Below are positions 16,752 to 24,509 of a DNA stretch of 32,432 nt, in pieces; within the stretch, counting starts at the first letter, position 1, and each line of letters opens with the position of its first letter. Below the pieces are notes generated by a model. That model saw nothing but the letters and a program-made list of their open reading frames with translations, did no database searches and was not told the DNA's origin. A program made the translations under genes and the position numbers. This stretch comes from an uncultured Bacillota bacterium (lineage in GTDB: Bacteria; Bacillota; Clostridia; Peptostreptococcales; Anaerovoracaceae), in the NCBI GenBank assembly GCA_949290475.1, contig CASESB010000044.1, forward strand, positions 1-32,432. The letters run 5' to 3'.

Positions 16752-17981
16752 TTAACTCCTGTAATCTCCGTTTATCTTCACGTAATCATATGTCAGGTCG
16801 CAGCCCCATGCTACGCCGCTGCCGCTGCCCTGATGCATATCTACCGATATTATGATCTCCTCTTCTGACAGTATCTTCGATGCCTCTTCCTCGCTGTACT
16901 CCTTGTGCCTGGAGCCTCTGCAGACCTCGACCGTGCCTGCGGACGAGCTCATGTCCACATCGACGTTTTCCGTCGAAAATTCTCCCGGCGCGTAGCCTAT
17001 GGCGCACAGCACTCTGCCCCAGTTGGCATCCGCTCCGAACATCGCCGCCTTCAGCAGATCCGATGCTATCACCGACTTGCTTATCGCGCGCGCCTGCTCA
17101 TCGTCGGCAGCGCCCTTCACGCGGCACTCTATCAGCTTCGTAGCGCCCTCGCCGTCTCTGGCCAGCCGCTTCGCCAGATATACCGTCACCTGTGAAAGAG
17201 CCCTCCTGAAAACGTCCAGCGCTTCGCCGTCTCCGTCTATGATATCGTTTCCCGCCATACCGTTGGCCAGGATCACGGTCATGTCGTTCGTCGAGGTATC
17301 GCCGTCGACACAGATCTGATTGTAGCTCGTCTTCACATCCTCCTTCAGCACTCTGTCCAGCACATCCGGCGATATGCACACGTCCGTCGTTATGAATGAA
17401 AGCATCGTCGCCATGTTGGGATTTATCATACCGCTGCCCTTGGCGATGCCGCCTATCCTGCAAAGCCGCCCGTCTATCGTGAACTCCACGGCCACCTCCT
17501 TCGGCACCGTGTCCGTCGTCATGATCGCTTCCGCAGCTTCCGCCGATCCTTCATAGCTGAGTCCCGCCGTCAGCTCCGGGATCCCTTCCCTGAACGGCTC
17601 TATAGACAGCTCCTGCCCGATGACCCCGGTGGAGCACACCACTATGTCCTGCGCCTTCACTCCCAGGCTTTCCGCAGTCAGCTCGCACGTCTTCCCGGCG
17701 AGCGCCTCGCCGTTCGGCGCGCACGTATTGGCGTTGCCGCTGTTGCATATTATGGCTATCGCTCTGCCGTCCGCTATATTGTCCTTCGTCACCTTAAGCG
17801 GTGCGCCCTTGACCTTGTTCGTCGTATAAACGGCTGCCGCACTGCACATAACGTCGCTGACTATCAGCGCCAGATCCTTTTTCTCCTTCGTCCCCTTTAT
17901 ACCGCAGGCGGTGCCGGCTGCTCTGAACCCGTTCGGAGCGCAAACGCCGCCGTCTGTGTATTTGATATCGCTTCCCGCCAT
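16752..17981 (-). CDS. argJ: Glutamate N-acetyltransferase/amino-acid acetyltransferase (ArgJ)
   Basis: ArgJ recycles acetyl from N-acetylornithine to glutamate, and bifunctional forms can also use acetyl-CoA. No separate argA is in the window. The 409-residue precursor self-cleaves before the nucleophilic threonine in [10 protein letters not shown] (Ala191/Thr192) to give alpha and beta chains. The [10 protein letters not shown] and STGVIGQ motifs are present. The ATG directly follows the argC TAG stop with no gap, so translation is coupled. Having argJ makes this the cyclic (energy-saving) arginine pathway, so no argE deacetylase is needed. Confidence 0.97.
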   Translation of the reverse strand: MAGSDIKYTDGGVCAPNGFRAAGTACGIKGTKEKKDLALIVSDVMCSAAAVYTTNKVKGAPLKVTKDNIADGRAIAIICNSGNANTCAPNGEALAGKTCELTAESLGVKAQDIVVCSTGVIGQELSIEPFREGIPELTAGLSYEGSAEAAEAIMTTDTVPKEVAVEFTIDGRLCRIGGIAKGSGMINPNMATMLSFITTDVCISPDVLDRVLKEDVKTSYNQICVDGDTSTNDMTVILANGMAGNDIIDGDGEALDVFRRALSQVTVYLAKRLARDGEGATKLIECRVKGAADDEQARAISKSVIASDLLKAAMFGADANWGRVLCAIGYAPGEFSTENVDVDMSSSAGTVEVCRGSRHKEYSEEEASKILSEEEIIISVDMHQGSGSGVAWGCDLTYDYVKINGDYRS

Positions 17982-18923
17982 CTATATCAGTCCTTTCGTT
18001 TCCTCTATGCCGAGCATGATGTTCATGTTCTGCACGGCTGCGCCTGATGCGCCCTTTCCCAGATTATCATATACGGCCGCCAGCAGTATGTTTTCATCAC
18101 TGCCCTCGACGGCTATATGCAGCATGTTGGTTCCCGCAAGCTGCCCGGCGGCGATGAATCCGCCTTCGTCTATGGAATCGCACACCTTTACCAGCGGCTG
18201 TCCGGCGTAATACTCCTTCATGACCTTCTCCACACTTTCTCGCGTAAGGCCGGCCGCGCTCACAGGCACGGTCACCTCCATGCCGCTGTAATAGTCGGCC
18301 ACTACCGGTATGAATGCCGGTGTCGATGAGATTCCCGTCGCCGCGATTATCTCCGGCAGATGCTTATGGCTCTGAGATAATCCGTACTGCCTCGGGCTGC
18401 ACAGTATATCCTGCATGCCCATATTGCCTCTGACGCGTTCGTCGCTCTCATACTGCGCGATCATCTTCTTGCCGCCGCCGCTGTATCCGGTCAGCGAGAA
18501 AGCGCAGAAGCTGTGCTCCTTCGGTAAAAGCCCCGCTTCAAGAAGCGGCTTGATCAGCAGTATGACTCCCGTCGCGTGACAGCCGGGAACGGCCACCCTG
18601 TTGCTGTTTTTTATCCGTTCGCGCTGATCCGGCGCAAGCTCCGGCATACCGTATGCCCAATCCGGATCCGTCCTGTGCGCCGTAGACGTATCGAGTATCC
18701 TGCACTCCCTAGGCGCCGCCGCAGCCACCTCTCTGGCCGCAGCATCCGGAAGACACAGAAATGAGACGTCTGCTTTCTTTATCATCGCCAGCCGCTCGTC
18801 CAGATCCTTGCGCTTTTCCTGATCTATACTGATGACGTCGATATCATCGCGCTTCTGAAAATACTGATGTATCTTCAGTCCCGTAGTGCCCTCGGCGCCA
18901 TCTATAAAAACCTTATATTTCAT
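17982..18923 (-). CDS. argC: N-acetyl-gamma-glutamyl-phosphate reductase
   Basis: ArgC reduces N-acetylglutamyl phosphate to the semialdehyde with NADPH. The 313-residue length and the IDGAEGTTGLKI Rossmann motif fit the short (type 2) ArgC class. The catalytic Cys115 lies in AVPGCHATG, and the FSLTGYSGGGKK loop is present. It is the first gene of the argCJBD operon, with GGAGG 9 nt before the ATG and an ArgR operator between promoter and gene. Confidence 0.96.
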   Translation of the reverse strand: MKYKVFIDGAEGTTGLKIHQYFQKRDDIDVISIDQEKRKDLDERLAMIKKADVSFLCLPDAAAREVAAAAPRECRILDTSTAHRTDPDWAYGMPELAPDQRERIKNSNRVAVPGCHATGVILLIKPLLEAGLLPKEHSFCAFSLTGYSGGGKKMIAQYESDERVRGNMGMQDILCSPRQYGLSQSHKHLPEIIAATGISSTPAFIPVVADYYSGMEVTVPVSAAGLTRESVEKVMKEYYAGQPLVKVCDSIDEGGFIAAGQLAGTNMLHIAVEGSDENILLAAVYDNLGKGASGAAVQNMNIMLGIEETKGLI

Positions 18924-18947
18924 CTTTTATTGCCTCCGCTTGTCGCT

Positions 18948-18985
18948 TTTGAATTTTTATTAGTCGTTTGGCATATTTATTCACC
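18948..18985 (-). promoter_or_regulatory. ArgR/AhrC operator: two tandem ARG boxes
   Basis: Two sites fit the arginine-repressor half-site pattern TGAAT-W4-ATTCA. On the minus strand 18983-18970 reads TGAATAAATATGCC (12 of 14) and 18963-18950 reads CTAATAAAAATTCA (12 of 14). As 18-bp boxes they are separated by 2 bp, 20 bp centre to centre, the spacing that one ArgR hexamer uses. They lie just downstream of the predicted start site (about 18988), so bound repressor would block initiation or early elongation of argCJBD. No argR gene is in the window. Confidence 0.75.
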
Positions 18986-18994
18986 ATAAAGATT

Positions 18995-19023
18995 ATGATA
19001 CACCAGCGGCGTACAAATTTCAA
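18995..19023 (-). promoter_or_regulatory. Promoter of argCJBD
   Basis: The minus strand shows TTGAAA (19018-19023), a 17-bp spacer and TATCAT (18995-19000), one mismatch to consensus in each hexamer. Confidence 0.78.
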
Positions 19024-19165
19024 TATATTTTTGCGTGTTGCCGCGTTTCTTTTTGGTAAAAACATCAGAGTATTCGCTCATTAAAATTTTACCAGCTGAC
19101 CCTTTCGGCAGACGCGATTATGGTGTATCATGGTATAAAATGCAATTTCAAGGATGGACACAGAT

Positions 19166-20905
19166 ATGAACTACAATTACATACTGCTCACACAGGAGCA
19201 GGTATTCGGCACAGACAGGATCGACATCATCGGTGCGATTGGCACGGAATGCGGCAGATCCGATTTTGCGATCCTCGCGGACAACGATAGCGGCAGGGAA
19301 AGAAACGGCCGCTGGTTTCTCTCCTCAGCTCCCGGCTACGGCGATGTATGTATGGTCGACCGTGACGGCAGCAGAGCGATATCCTACTCGACCTCACGCG
19401 GCGGCATACGTCCCGTGATCGCATGCCGCGACATTTCCGCGTTTTCGGACAAACGATCCGTAACCGCCTCCGGTTTCGAGGCTGTTTCTTTTGGAGAGTA
19501 CCCGCAGAACGCTGCAGACAGAGATACCGCAAAGCTCCTGGATCAGGAGTTTGCAGGAAGCCGGCTGATAAAGACCGGCAAGCGATACGGCGCACAGTAC
19601 GACGAATTCCAGCACGACGGACATAAATACATCAGAGCCGCCTGCACATCGACTGATCCCGTCTTGCTTTCAGACGGCAAAAGCTATAAGGACGGCGATA
19701 TCGTCTGGATCGAGGTAACGCCGGTCAGATGGCTATACGACGAAAGGGCCGGGCTGCTGGTCAGCGAGAACATCCTCATGTCCGGGCTGCTGTTTTCCGC
19801 AGAGAGCTACTACGACGGTGATTTTGAGAAGACCGCGATATATAACTACCTCAACACGACGTTCGCGCAGGATATGATCCCCAGCGAATTCCACGTCATG
19901 ACTCCTGAGGAAAAAGCCGCATATGAAGAGGAAATCAGAAGAGCCGCCGAACGTCAGAACCCCTACCATCTTACTTTCGGTGAGGTCAGCGAAGAGGATA
20001 TCATACGCGGTGCCATCGAGAGCGACATCGCGGTATTCCTGCACGGGCCTTCCTCCGAGGGCAAGAGTGCCAGAGTCAAGCAGATAGATCCTACGTGTGA
20101 AATCATCTACCTGCGCAACGCCACGCCCGACAGCCTGAACGGGCGCAGCGTCTACAACCAGTCGACGGGCGACATGATAGACATACCGCCTACGTGGTTC
20201 AAAAAAGTACAGGCAAAATGCGAGCAGGAGCCAGACAGGCTGCACGTCGTATTTTTCGACGAGATCAACAACGCGCTGCCGAGCATCCAGGGCATGGCCT
20301 TCAATATCGTGCTCGACAGAGAGGTGAACGGCATCTGGAAGCTCCCCGAAAACGCCAGAGTCGTCGCCGCCGGCAACGACACGCAGGACTCGCTGGCCGC
20401 GCACCAGCTGGCCGCGCCGTTTTTCAACAGATTCGCCCACGTATATATAAACACGACGACGGACAAATGGCTCAGATGGGCGCGCGCCAACGATATACAC
20501 CCGGCCATCTACGCGTACATAGCCTGCAGGAAGGGCGAACCGCTGAGAAGCGAATACGACGGCGAAAAGCCGAATGCCGATCCGCGAAAATGGGAGATGG
20601 CCTCGAAGATGCTGTACGCGACAGGACGCCCGGAGATGCTGCGTTCTCTCGTCGGCGAAGAGATCACCGACGAATTCGTGCGCTTCTGCCGCCAGCCGGT
20701 CATCACGCTGGAGGATGTCCTCAGCGGCAATTACAGTGACAGCGACATCTCCGGCATGGACACCTCGCAGCGATATGCGACGACCGTCGGACTGACGCAG
20801 GCAGCTGCTGACGAGCTGGAGACAGTCCGTGCTTTCGTATCTAAGCTCGGAGAAGAGTTCAGAGCCGTGTTCGACTCCTTCACATCGCGGGGAGCAAAGA
20901 AATGA
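19166..20905 (+). CDS. MoxR-like AAA+ ATPase with an extra N-terminal domain
   Basis: The C-terminal half (from about residue 265) is an AAA+ ATPase of the AAA_5/MoxR group. It has Walker A HGPSSEGKS near residues 293-301, Walker B VVFFDEINN near 361-369 and a sensor AAGNDT, and it reads like a chaperone ATPase. The N-terminal about 240 residues carry two fragments (GRWFLSS...GGIRPVI and FGEYPQNA...GLLVSENIL). They resemble the DUF6273-type domain often found in surface or phage-related Clostridia proteins; this part is unusual for MoxR. No signal peptide is seen. The start ATG 19166 has AAGGA 11 nt upstream; ATG 19154 would overlap that site. It overlaps the next gene by ATGA, so the two probably form one complex. 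Confidence 0.75.
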   Translation: MNYNYILLTQEQVFGTDRIDIIGAIGTECGRSDFAILADNDSGRERNGRWFLSSAPGYGDVCMVDRDGSRAISYSTSRGGIRPVIACRDISAFSDKRSVTASGFEAVSFGEYPQNAADRDTAKLLDQEFAGSRLIKTGKRYGAQYDEFQHDGHKYIRAACTSTDPVLLSDGKSYKDGDIVWIEVTPVRWLYDERAGLLVSENILMSGLLFSAESYYDGDFEKTAIYNYLNTTFAQDMIPSEFHVMTPEEKAAYEEEIRRAAERQNPYHLTFGEVSEEDIIRGAIESDIAVFLHGPSSEGKSARVKQIDPTCEIIYLRNATPDSLNGRSVYNQSTGDMIDIPPTWFKKVQAKCEQEPDRLHVVFFDEINNALPSIQGMAFNIVLDREVNGIWKLPENARVVAAGNDTQDSLAAHQLAAPFFNRFAHVYINTTTDKWLRWARANDIHPAIYAYIACRKGEPLRSEYDGEKPNADPRKWEMASKMLYATGRPEMLRSLVGEEITDEFVRFCRQPVITLEDVLSGNYSDSDISGMDTSQRYATTVGLTQAAADELETVRAFVSKLGEEFRAVFDSFTSRGAKK

Positions 20906-22077
20906 TCTACGATATCGCAGCGCTGAGACGCAAGGTGATCGCCATGTACCCGTTCTTCGGCAGCGTGGCGGCTAACATCGAATACCGCGAGACAGAAGGC
21001 GTTCCGTCGATCACGAGCGATGAGCGCAGCATTTCCTACGATCCGCAGTACATGGCCGGACTCTCCGATAACGATCAGGTCTTCGTGTTGGCCCGCGAGC
21101 TGTGCCATGTCGCTTTCAGGCACAGAGCGAGAGGCAAAGGCAAGGACCCGGCGATCTGGCAGACCGCCACCGAGGCGATCATCAATCAGATGCTGAAGCG
21201 CGACGGGCTCGACATCATCCGCGGCGGCGTCGATTATCCGGAGGCGGCCGATTACGATGCCGAGCAGTACTACGAGCTGCTGCTGAGCGAAAGGCTGGAT
21301 ATAGATCTTACGGACGGCCAGCTCGAGGGTCAGGAAAACCCTGCCGGCGGCAATAGCGATAGCGGCCAGGGAAACAGTGACGACGAACAGGAATCGGACG
21401 ACGATGACGGCGATGACGACGGCAGCGACGAGCTTTACACCGGCTTGCTGCCCGAAAAGAACAGCGATGACAACGATCCCGAGGATGACGATCAGGCTCT
21501 GATCGAAGATACGGAATCGGATGCCGGAAACGACATCAACAGAGACACCAGGGCAGTCGAAGATATCGGCAGACTTGCCCCGCTCCTTGACTGGCGGCTC
21601 CTGCTGCTCGATACCATCAGTTACGGCGTGGACTGGTCCTATAGGAACGCGATACTCGAAGACGGCATCGTCAGATCCGTCCTGGAGGAAAAGCCTTTCC
21701 CGGAAACCGAGATCGTTCTCGACACCAGCTGGTCTGTGGACGAGGAGCTGCTCAGGAACTTTCTCAGAGAATGCAAGAACATACTGCCGCTGTCAAAGCT
21801 CAGGGCAGGCTGTTTCGATACCGAGTTCTACGGATTTCACGACATCAGGACAGAAAAGGATATCGACGACATGGTTTTCCAGGGCGGCGGCGGTACGGAT
21901 TTCAACGCGGCAGTAGATGCCTTCACAATGCGCGTCGATAACAGGATCATATTCACGGACGGACAGGCGCCGATGCCGGACAGACCTCTGAAAGCGATCT
22001 GGGTAGTCTGCGGCGAAGAGGAGATCGCTCCCGACGGCGGCATCGTCATCCATATAAAGCCGGAACAGCTGTTATAG
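20902..22077 (+). CDS. DUF2201-type protein: metallopeptidase-like N-terminus plus VWA-like domain
   Basis: The 391-residue protein has the order typical of DUF2201 partners of MoxR ATPases. An N-terminal putative metallopeptidase-like helical domain (1-130) is followed by a highly acidic, low-complexity linker (about 134-225, rich in Asp/Glu/Gly/Ser) and a C-terminal VWA-like domain. The VWA part shows an intact MIDAS: DTSWS (DxSxS), a TDF threonine in GGGGTDFNAAVDAF and FTDG. In the N-terminal domain the expected HExxH reads RELCH (residues 65-69), with a further His74, so the first zinc ligand is replaced by Arg and peptidase activity is doubtful. Translation is coupled to the ATPase gene by a 4-nt ATGA overlap. 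Confidence 0.78.
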   Translation: MIYDIAALRRKVIAMYPFFGSVAANIEYRETEGVPSITSDERSISYDPQYMAGLSDNDQVFVLARELCHVAFRHRARGKGKDPAIWQTATEAIINQMLKRDGLDIIRGGVDYPEAADYDAEQYYELLLSERLDIDLTDGQLEGQENPAGGNSDSGQGNSDDEQESDDDDGDDDGSDELYTGLLPEKNSDDNDPEDDDQALIEDTESDAGNDINRDTRAVEDIGRLAPLLDWRLLLLDTISYGVDWSYRNAILEDGIVRSVLEEKPFPETEIVLDTSWSVDEELLRNFLRECKNILPLSKLRAGCFDTEFYGFHDIRTEKDIDDMVFQGGGGTDFNAAVDAFTMRVDNRIIFTDGQAPMPDRPLKAIWVVCGEEEIAPDGGIVIHIKPEQLL

Positions 22078-22083
22078 CACATC

Positions 22084-22141
22084 AAAAAACCGGACGCTGA
22101 CAAACTCCACAAGTCAGCATCCGGCAATCAGCGTCCGGCAA
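22084..22141 (-). terminator. Terminator-like structure with alternative pairing
   Basis: CCGGACGCTGA (22090-22100) pairs perfectly with TCAGCGTCCGG (22128-22138), or less well with TCAGCATCCGG (22114-22124). The last two belong to a 14-bp tandem repeat (22114-22127, 22128-22141). On the minus strand the stem is followed by TTTTTT (22089-22084), so it would stop transcription coming from the rplT side before it runs antisense into the VWA gene. Confidence 0.6.
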
Positions 22142-22254
22142 AAAATTGAAACCGTTACCCGCAGGCAGCTTCGCATGCCTGCTTGATATGTCTGCTTGTG
22201 CCTGCCCCGGCTCGCGCCTATGCTCGCGCCCACTTGTTAATATTCACCTTATCT

Positions 22255-22284
22255 ACCGCTGTTTTTAACAAAATAGCGGTTTTT
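22255..22284 (+). terminator. Probable plus-strand terminator
   Basis: ACCGCT (22255-22260) pairs with AGCGGT (22275-22280) over a 14-nt loop and is followed by a T-run to 22284. It is the best U-rich stop for the ATPase/VWA transcript, about 180 nt after its stop codon. Confidence 0.5.
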
Positions 22285-22526
22285 CAGGCTTCTCGGCAGC
22301 GGCCAGTTGCTAATATCTCTCGATTTCCTTAAGATATTAACAAGTTTCACCGCTATCGGATCCAAATTATTGTTAAAGACAGGCTGTTATCCTCAATTTA
22401 TTATCAACTGCACCTCGCGCAGAGCGTCTGCAGAGCCGATAATTGTTAAAATTTAACCTTTAACCGATAATTTTATCAACTCCTTTTGTCCACCCAGTAC
22501 GCACTGTGAGGCTCCAAAAGCAACTC

Positions 22527-22571
22527 AAAACCGCTACAAATCATTGAAATTATAATGATTGTAGCGGTTTT
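22527..22571 (-). terminator. Bidirectional terminator after rplT
   Basis: CCGCTACAATCATT-type arms (22531-22545 and 22553-22567) form a stem of about 14 bp with one bulge. It is flanked by AAAA on the left and TTTTT on the right, so it can act on both strands. It lies about 50 nt after the rplT stop codon. Confidence 0.85.
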
Positions 22572-22620
22572 TACCAAATCTTTTTGCCCTATAAGCCTGT
22601 CTCTCCCCGCGGTGATCCGC

Positions 22621-22974
22621 TTACAGCGCCTTCTTCGCCGTATCGCAGAGTGCGGAGAAGGCCGCAGGATCGTGGATGGCCATCTCCGAAAGCATCTTCC
22701 TGTTGATCTCGATGTTCGACTTCTTCAGGCCGTTCATCAGTCTGCTGTAGGAGATATCGTTCATTCTGGCCGCAGCGTTGATTCTGGCGATCCACAGCTT
22801 CCTGTACTCTCTCTTCTTGTTCTTTCTGCCTACGTATGCGGAGCGGAGCGCTCTCATAGTGGCCGGCTTTGCGGCTCTGAACGTCTTGCTCTTAGCGCCG
22901 TAATAGCCCTTAGCCATCTTTAATATCTTCTTATGTCTCTTATGTGCGTTTAAACCCTTTTTTACTCTTGCCAT
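22621..22974 (-). CDS. rplT: 50S ribosomal protein L20
   Basis: L20 is an early assembly protein of the large subunit and, in Bacillota, the autogenous repressor of this operon. The 117-residue length and basic N-terminal tail ([18 protein letters not shown]) are standard, and the [11 protein letters not shown] motif is present. AGGAGG lies 7 nt upstream. It is the last gene of infC-rpmI-rplT, 12 nt after rpmI. The operon leader at 23746-23903 is the expected target of L20. Confidence 0.98.
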   Translation of the reverse strand: MARVKKGLNAHKRHKKILKMAKGYYGAKSKTFRAAKPATMRALRSAYVGRKNKKREYRKLWIARINAAARMNDISYSRLMNGLKKSNIEINRKMLSEMAIHDPAAFSALCDTAKKAL

Positions 22975-22986
22975 CTTGCTACCTCC

Positions 22987-23187
22987 TTACTTGCTCAATA
23001 CCGCTTTGATTCTCTTGAGATCCGCGTTCGTCAGAGTAGTAGCCTTTCTCAGGCCTCTCTTTCTCTTCTGGCTCTTCTTGGTAAGAATATGGCTCTTATA
23101 CGCTTTGTTTCTCTTGACTTTACCTGAACCTGTTATCTTGAATCTTTTTGACGCGCCTCTGTGAGACTTCATTTTCTGCTTTGCCAT
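22987..23187 (-). CDS. rpmI: 50S ribosomal protein L35
   Basis: The 66-residue, highly basic protein has the L35 pattern [22 protein letters not shown], then [15 protein letters not shown]. It is located between infC (28 nt gap) and rplT (12 nt gap), the universal order. Confidence 0.98.
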   Translation of the reverse strand: MAKQKMKSHRGASKRFKITGSGKVKRNKAYKSHILTKKSQKRKRGLRKATTLTNADLKRIKAVLSK

Positions 23188-23215
23188 CGTGTATTATCCT
23201 CCTACTCTTTATTTG

Positions 23216-23731
23216 TTACTTGTCGCTCTTCGGTGTGAGTATCATCGTCAGGCTTCTGCCCTCAAAGCTCGGCTTCTTATCTATCTCGCCGACCTCCGAA
23301 ACGGCTTCCGCGAACTTGTTCATGACCTCCATGCCTCTGGCGACGTAATCTCTCTCTCTTCCCCTGAACCTCAGGCTGACCTTCAGCTTGTCTCCGTCCT
23401 TGAGGAACTTCGACCCCGTCTTGGCCTTGACCATGATGTCGTGATCCTCTATGAACGTCGACAGCCTGATCTCCTTGACCTGAGTCGTTTTCTGCTTTTT
23501 CCTTGCTTCCTTTTCCTTTTTTTGAAGCTCATACTTGTACTTTCCGTAGTCGAGTATCTTGCAGACCGGCGGATTTGCCTTCGGCGATACGCAGACCAGA
23601 TCCAGCTTCCTCTCCTCGGACAGATCAAGGGCTTCCTGTCTGCTCATGACTCCCAGCTGACTGCCGTCCGTATCGATAACTCTCAGTTCCTTCGCACGAA
23701 TTTCTTCGTTTATCATAGCTTCTTTGCTAAT
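23216..23731 (-). CDS. infC: Translation initiation factor IF-3 (AUU start)
   Basis: IF-3 binds the 30S subunit, prevents premature 50S joining and rejects non-canonical start codons. The best start is ATT at 23729-23731. It has GGAGGT 8 nt upstream, and it places the N-terminus (ISKEAMINEEIRAKEL) exactly in line with the Bacillus IF-3 start (MSKDFIINEQIR). The first ATG (23714-23716) is 26 nt from that Shine-Dalgarno sequence, and ATG frames further upstream run through the leader hairpin. The 171-residue product has an N-terminal domain (1-75), a lysine-rich linker (KKEKEARKKQK) and a C-terminal domain. An AUU start allows IF-3 to repress its own translation. Confidence 0.93.
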   Translation of the reverse strand: MSKEAMINEEIRAKELRVIDTDGSQLGVMSRQEALDLSEERKLDLVCVSPKANPPVCKILDYGKYKYELQKKEKEARKKQKTTQVKEIRLSTFIEDHDIMVKAKTGSKFLKDGDKLKVSLRFRGRERDYVARGMEVMNKFAEAVSEVGEIDKKPSFEGRSLTMILTPKSDK

Positions 23732-23745
23732 TGTACTGTACCTCC

Positions 23746-23903
23746 AAAAAAATCTTCCAATGAAAAAAGCGGATACATTCATCCGCTTCATCTACGCATT
23801 ATCTCAATCCTCGCATGCTTGCGCATCGAGACCGGAGCCTGCCTGATATCGACCCAAGCGCCTTCGCCCTTAGGTGAGAAGCGGATAACTTCTACTTACT
23901 ACC
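23746..23903 (-). promoter_or_regulatory. L20-type leader with attenuator upstream of infC
   Basis: The leader runs from the predicted start site (about 23903) to the infC ribosome binding site. Near its 5' end it reads ATCCGCTTC (23886-23878) followed by TCACCT, as in L20 leaders of Bacillota. A terminator stem (AAGCGGAT/ATCCGCTT, 23767-23774 with 23781-23788, then TTTTTT at 23768-23763) lies before infC. The upstream ATCCGCTTC can pair over 9 bp with GAAGCGGAT (23789-23781), forming an antiterminator that excludes the terminator. In Bacillus, L20 binding favours the terminator; the same logic fits here. Confidence 0.85.
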
Positions 23904-23909
23904 TGAATT

Positions 23910-23938
23910 ACTATACCACAGGCCCCGATCATATGCAA
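23910..23938 (-). promoter_or_regulatory. Promoter of infC-rpmI-rplT
   Basis: The minus strand shows TTGCAT (23933-23938), a 17-bp spacer and TATAGT (23910-23915). It lies in the gap after trxA. Confidence 0.82.
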
Positions 23939-23970
23939 GAACTTTTTATGCAAAGCGCCGCCCGCGCTTT

Positions 23971-24282
23971 CTACAGCCCCAGCTCCTGAGCGATCTGCTC
24001 CTTTGAACGCAGTCCGACCAGAGTCTTGACAGCCTGACCGTCCTTGAAATACATGAGCGTCGGGATGCTGGAAACGCCGAACTTTATAGCCAGCGCCTGC
24101 TCTTCGTCAACGTTGATCTTACCGATCTTTATGCTGTCGTACTGCGCCGCCATCTCATCGAGCACCGGCCCCTGCATCATGCACGGCCCGCACCACGAAG
24201 CCCAGAAATCCACCAGCACCGGCTTGTCCGAGTTCTTTACCTCCGCATCGAAATTGCTCTGTGTTATCTTTACTATATCCAT
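23971..24282 (-). CDS. trxA: Thioredoxin
   Basis: This small cytosolic disulfide reductase is recycled by thioredoxin reductase. The 103-residue protein has the active site WCGPC (Cys31, Cys34), the preceding VDFWASW strand, the cis-proline region SSIPTLMYF and a normal C-terminus. The start is ATG 24282, with AAAGGA 11 nt upstream; a GTG three codons earlier lies too close to that site. It is transcribed alone from the promoter at 24367-24395, divergently from the aldehyde dehydrogenase gene. Confidence 0.96.
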   Translation of the reverse strand: MDIVKITQSNFDAEVKNSDKPVLVDFWASWCGPCMMQGPVLDEMAAQYDSIKIGKINVDEEQALAIKFGVSSIPTLMYFKDGQAVKTLVGLRSKEQIAQELGL

Positions 24283-24366
24283 GATCTTCACTTTCCTTTC
24301 TTTTTCTCTTTACACTGCCTGCTGCGCGCCGCCGCATGCGGTTCGCATGTATTCATCTTTATATAT

Positions 24367-24395
24367 ACTATACCACGTCTAATGTGGACTATCAA
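24367..24395 (-). promoter_or_regulatory. Promoter of trxA
   Basis: The minus strand shows TTGATA (24390-24395), 17 bp, TATAGT (24367-24372). Confidence 0.8.
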
Positions 24396-24415
24396 GGTAA
24401 ATTTTTTCCTTTTTC

Positions 24416-24444
24416 TTGTCAAGAATTTTCAGTTAAAGTATAAT
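24416..24444 (+). promoter_or_regulatory. Promoter of the aldehyde dehydrogenase/transaminase operon
   Basis: TTGTCA (24416-24421), a 17-bp spacer and a perfect TATAAT (24439-24444) face right. A small hairpin CTGCTG/CAGCAG (24468-24486) lies in the leader before the ribosome binding site. It is back to back with the trxA promoter, 20 bp apart. Confidence 0.85.
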
Positions 24445-24509
24445 GAAAAGGTATTGAAAGCAGTAACCTGCTGCGTTTTTCAGCAGATAAAGATCAAGGA
24501 GGCTTAGAT

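Larger units (their letters stand above)
22078..22620. other. Convergent intergenic region rich in palindromes
   Basis: No gene is supported in these 543 bp between the plus-strand ATPase/VWA pair and the minus-strand rplT. Besides the terminators listed separately it holds several repeats. A hairpin GCAGGCA...TGCCTGC lies at 22161-22182. A 12-bp inverted repeat ACTTGTTAATAT sits at 22232-22243 with its complement at 22334-22345. A palindrome GTTAAA-A-TTTAAC lies at 22445-22457. A direct repeat CCGATAATT occurs at 22436-22444 and 22464-22472. GTTAA/TTAAC strings occur seven or more times in the AT-rich part (22230-22475), more than expected by eye. No promoter was convincing. Confidence 0.6.

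Noticed and set aside
15724-16755. Long plus-strand open frame opposite argB and argD (343 codons)
   Set aside because: It is a shadow of two certain arginine genes, has no ribosome binding site and gives no recognisable protein. The same applies to similar antisense frames over nrdR/cmk, DUF1015 and the permeases.
19054-19094. Operator from the inverted repeat TGGTAAAA...TTTTACCA
   Set aside because: The 8-bp arms are AT-rich and 25 bp apart in a divergent promoter region; this can occur by chance and matches no known operator.
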